From Septoria linicola (lineage: Eukaryota > Ascomycota > Dothideomycetes > Mycosphaerellales > Mycosphaerellaceae): a stretch of DNA of 64,000 bases. How positions within the stretch are numbered: position 1 is the stretch's first letter; each line of letters opens with the position of its first letter. The stretch is from assembly GCA_024114885.1 (NCBI GenBank), contig CP099426.1, positions 1,860,001-1,924,000 on the forward strand. The letters run 5' to 3'. A model generated the notes under the pieces. That model searched no databases and was not told the DNA's origin. It saw nothing but the letters and a program-made list of their open reading frames with translations. A program made the translations under genes and the position numbers. Below are positions 63,654 through 64,000 of this stretch, piece by piece.

Positions 63654-64000
63654 ATGAAGGTCTTTGCAATTTTGGCCATCGCCGCGACATGTGCTTCCGC
63701 TCAGCGGAAGTGCGGTTCCACTAACCCACCGGCGGAGCTCAAAGTCGAAGCAACTACTGAGCCTACGGATGATCTCGTGGAGCGTTCCGCACGTCGCGCG
63801 AAATATACTGTAGATACTTACGTGCACGTAATCACCACCCAAAACAAGAGCAACCTCTATCCTCGGTCCATGGTGCAGGAGCAGGTGGGTAGCGACTCGC
63901 GAGGTCCGTTTGCTACAATGACAGGAACTGATCAGCTTCCAGATGAGGGTTATGAACGAAGCGTATGCAAGCTCCCGGATCGCTTTCAACACGAAGAGCA
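63654..64000 (+). CDS. Secreted M43-type metalloprotease, 5' part
   Basis: ATG 63654 starts MKVFAILAIAATCASAQ, a signal peptide. Exon 1 runs to 63884 and a 58-bp intron follows. Exon 2 begins at 63943, giving MVQEQ-MRVMNEAYASSRIAFNT. The segment YTVDTYVHVITTQ plus the V-M-N-x-x-Y-x-x-x-x-I-x-F pattern is the N-terminal part of the fungal pappalysin-like (M43) zinc proteases; the HExxH motif would lie beyond the window. A propeptide with ERSARRAKY holds basic residues for processing. Truncated by the window end. Confidence 0.8.
   Translation, partial: MKVFAILAIAATCASAQRKCGSTNPPAELKVEATTEPTDDLVERSARRAKYTVDTYVHVITTQNKSNLYPRSMVQEQVGSDSRGPFATMTGTDQLPDEGYERSVCKLPDRFQHEE

Noticed and set aside
1..64000. 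Repeat-induced point mutation as cause of the pseudogenes
   Set aside because: Lesions are indels and isolated substitutions; dense C-to-T changes in CpA context were not evident, though no counts were made.

Overview
The window is nuclear DNA of a filamentous ascomycete. Genes are split by short introns of about 45-75 bp with GT..AG ends, often with a CTGAC/CTAAC-like branch site. Typical fungal families are present: Zn2Cys6 factor, alkaline ceramidase, Mpv17, DUF4246, DUF3433, GH27, GH47 and small secreted cysteine-rich proteins. Several unnamed lineage-type families suggest Dothideomycetes (Mycosphaerella-like), but that placement is inference.

Layout. 1-3.2 kb: 3' part of a proline-rich GPI-type wall protein and a small protein. 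3.6-6.5 kb: an SDR dehydrogenase and a Zn2Cys6 regulator, both minus. 6.9-12 kb: a peroxisomal/mitochondrial Mpv17-type protein divergent from a GH27 alpha-galactosidase, followed by an alpha-glucoside-type sugar permease; together a plausible galactoside-use locus. 12.1-16.4 kb: alkaline ceramidase and a multi-pass membrane protein, separated by decayed sequence. 17-28.2 kb: two unnamed paralog families in the order X1, sulfotransferase-like, internally repeated protein, Y1, Y2, X2; Y1 and Y2 carry stops or frame changes. 29-31 kb: a cupin and an acidic unknown. 32.5-35.3 kb: a GH47 mannosidase pseudogene and a cysteine-rich repeat protein. 36.2-38.9 kb: three secreted-protein genes, namely a small cysteine-rich protein, a short precursor with a duplicated KR-flanked peptide, and a secreted isochorismatase-like protein. 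39.4-49.5 kb: three F-box-type relatives (one decayed) around CTNNBL1, a DUF4246 gene and a BTB fragment. 49.9-56 kb: a probable mitochondrial ATPase, a one-pass membrane protein and a DUF3433 membrane protein. 56.6-63.1 kb: a small secreted protein, then a stand-alone polyketide product-template (PT) domain, an SDR, a YqjM-type flavin oxidoreductase and an UNC93-like MFS transporter. The window ends in the 5' part of a secreted M43-type metalloprotease.

Most notable are (i) the PT domain outside any polyketide synthase, next to redox enzymes and a transporter, and (ii) the 85-residue secreted precursor in which a 168-bp exon-plus-intron duplication doubles an 18-residue peptide that follows a Lys-Arg site. 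Many broken genes (GH47, an F-box/LRR copy, Y1, Y2, a BTB gene) mark an accessory, fast-decaying region. Two single-base lesions at or beside short homopolymer runs in otherwise well-kept genes (GH27, CTNNBL1) may instead be assembly errors. All exon joins were made by eye from frame, splice consensus and family resemblance; no searches were run.
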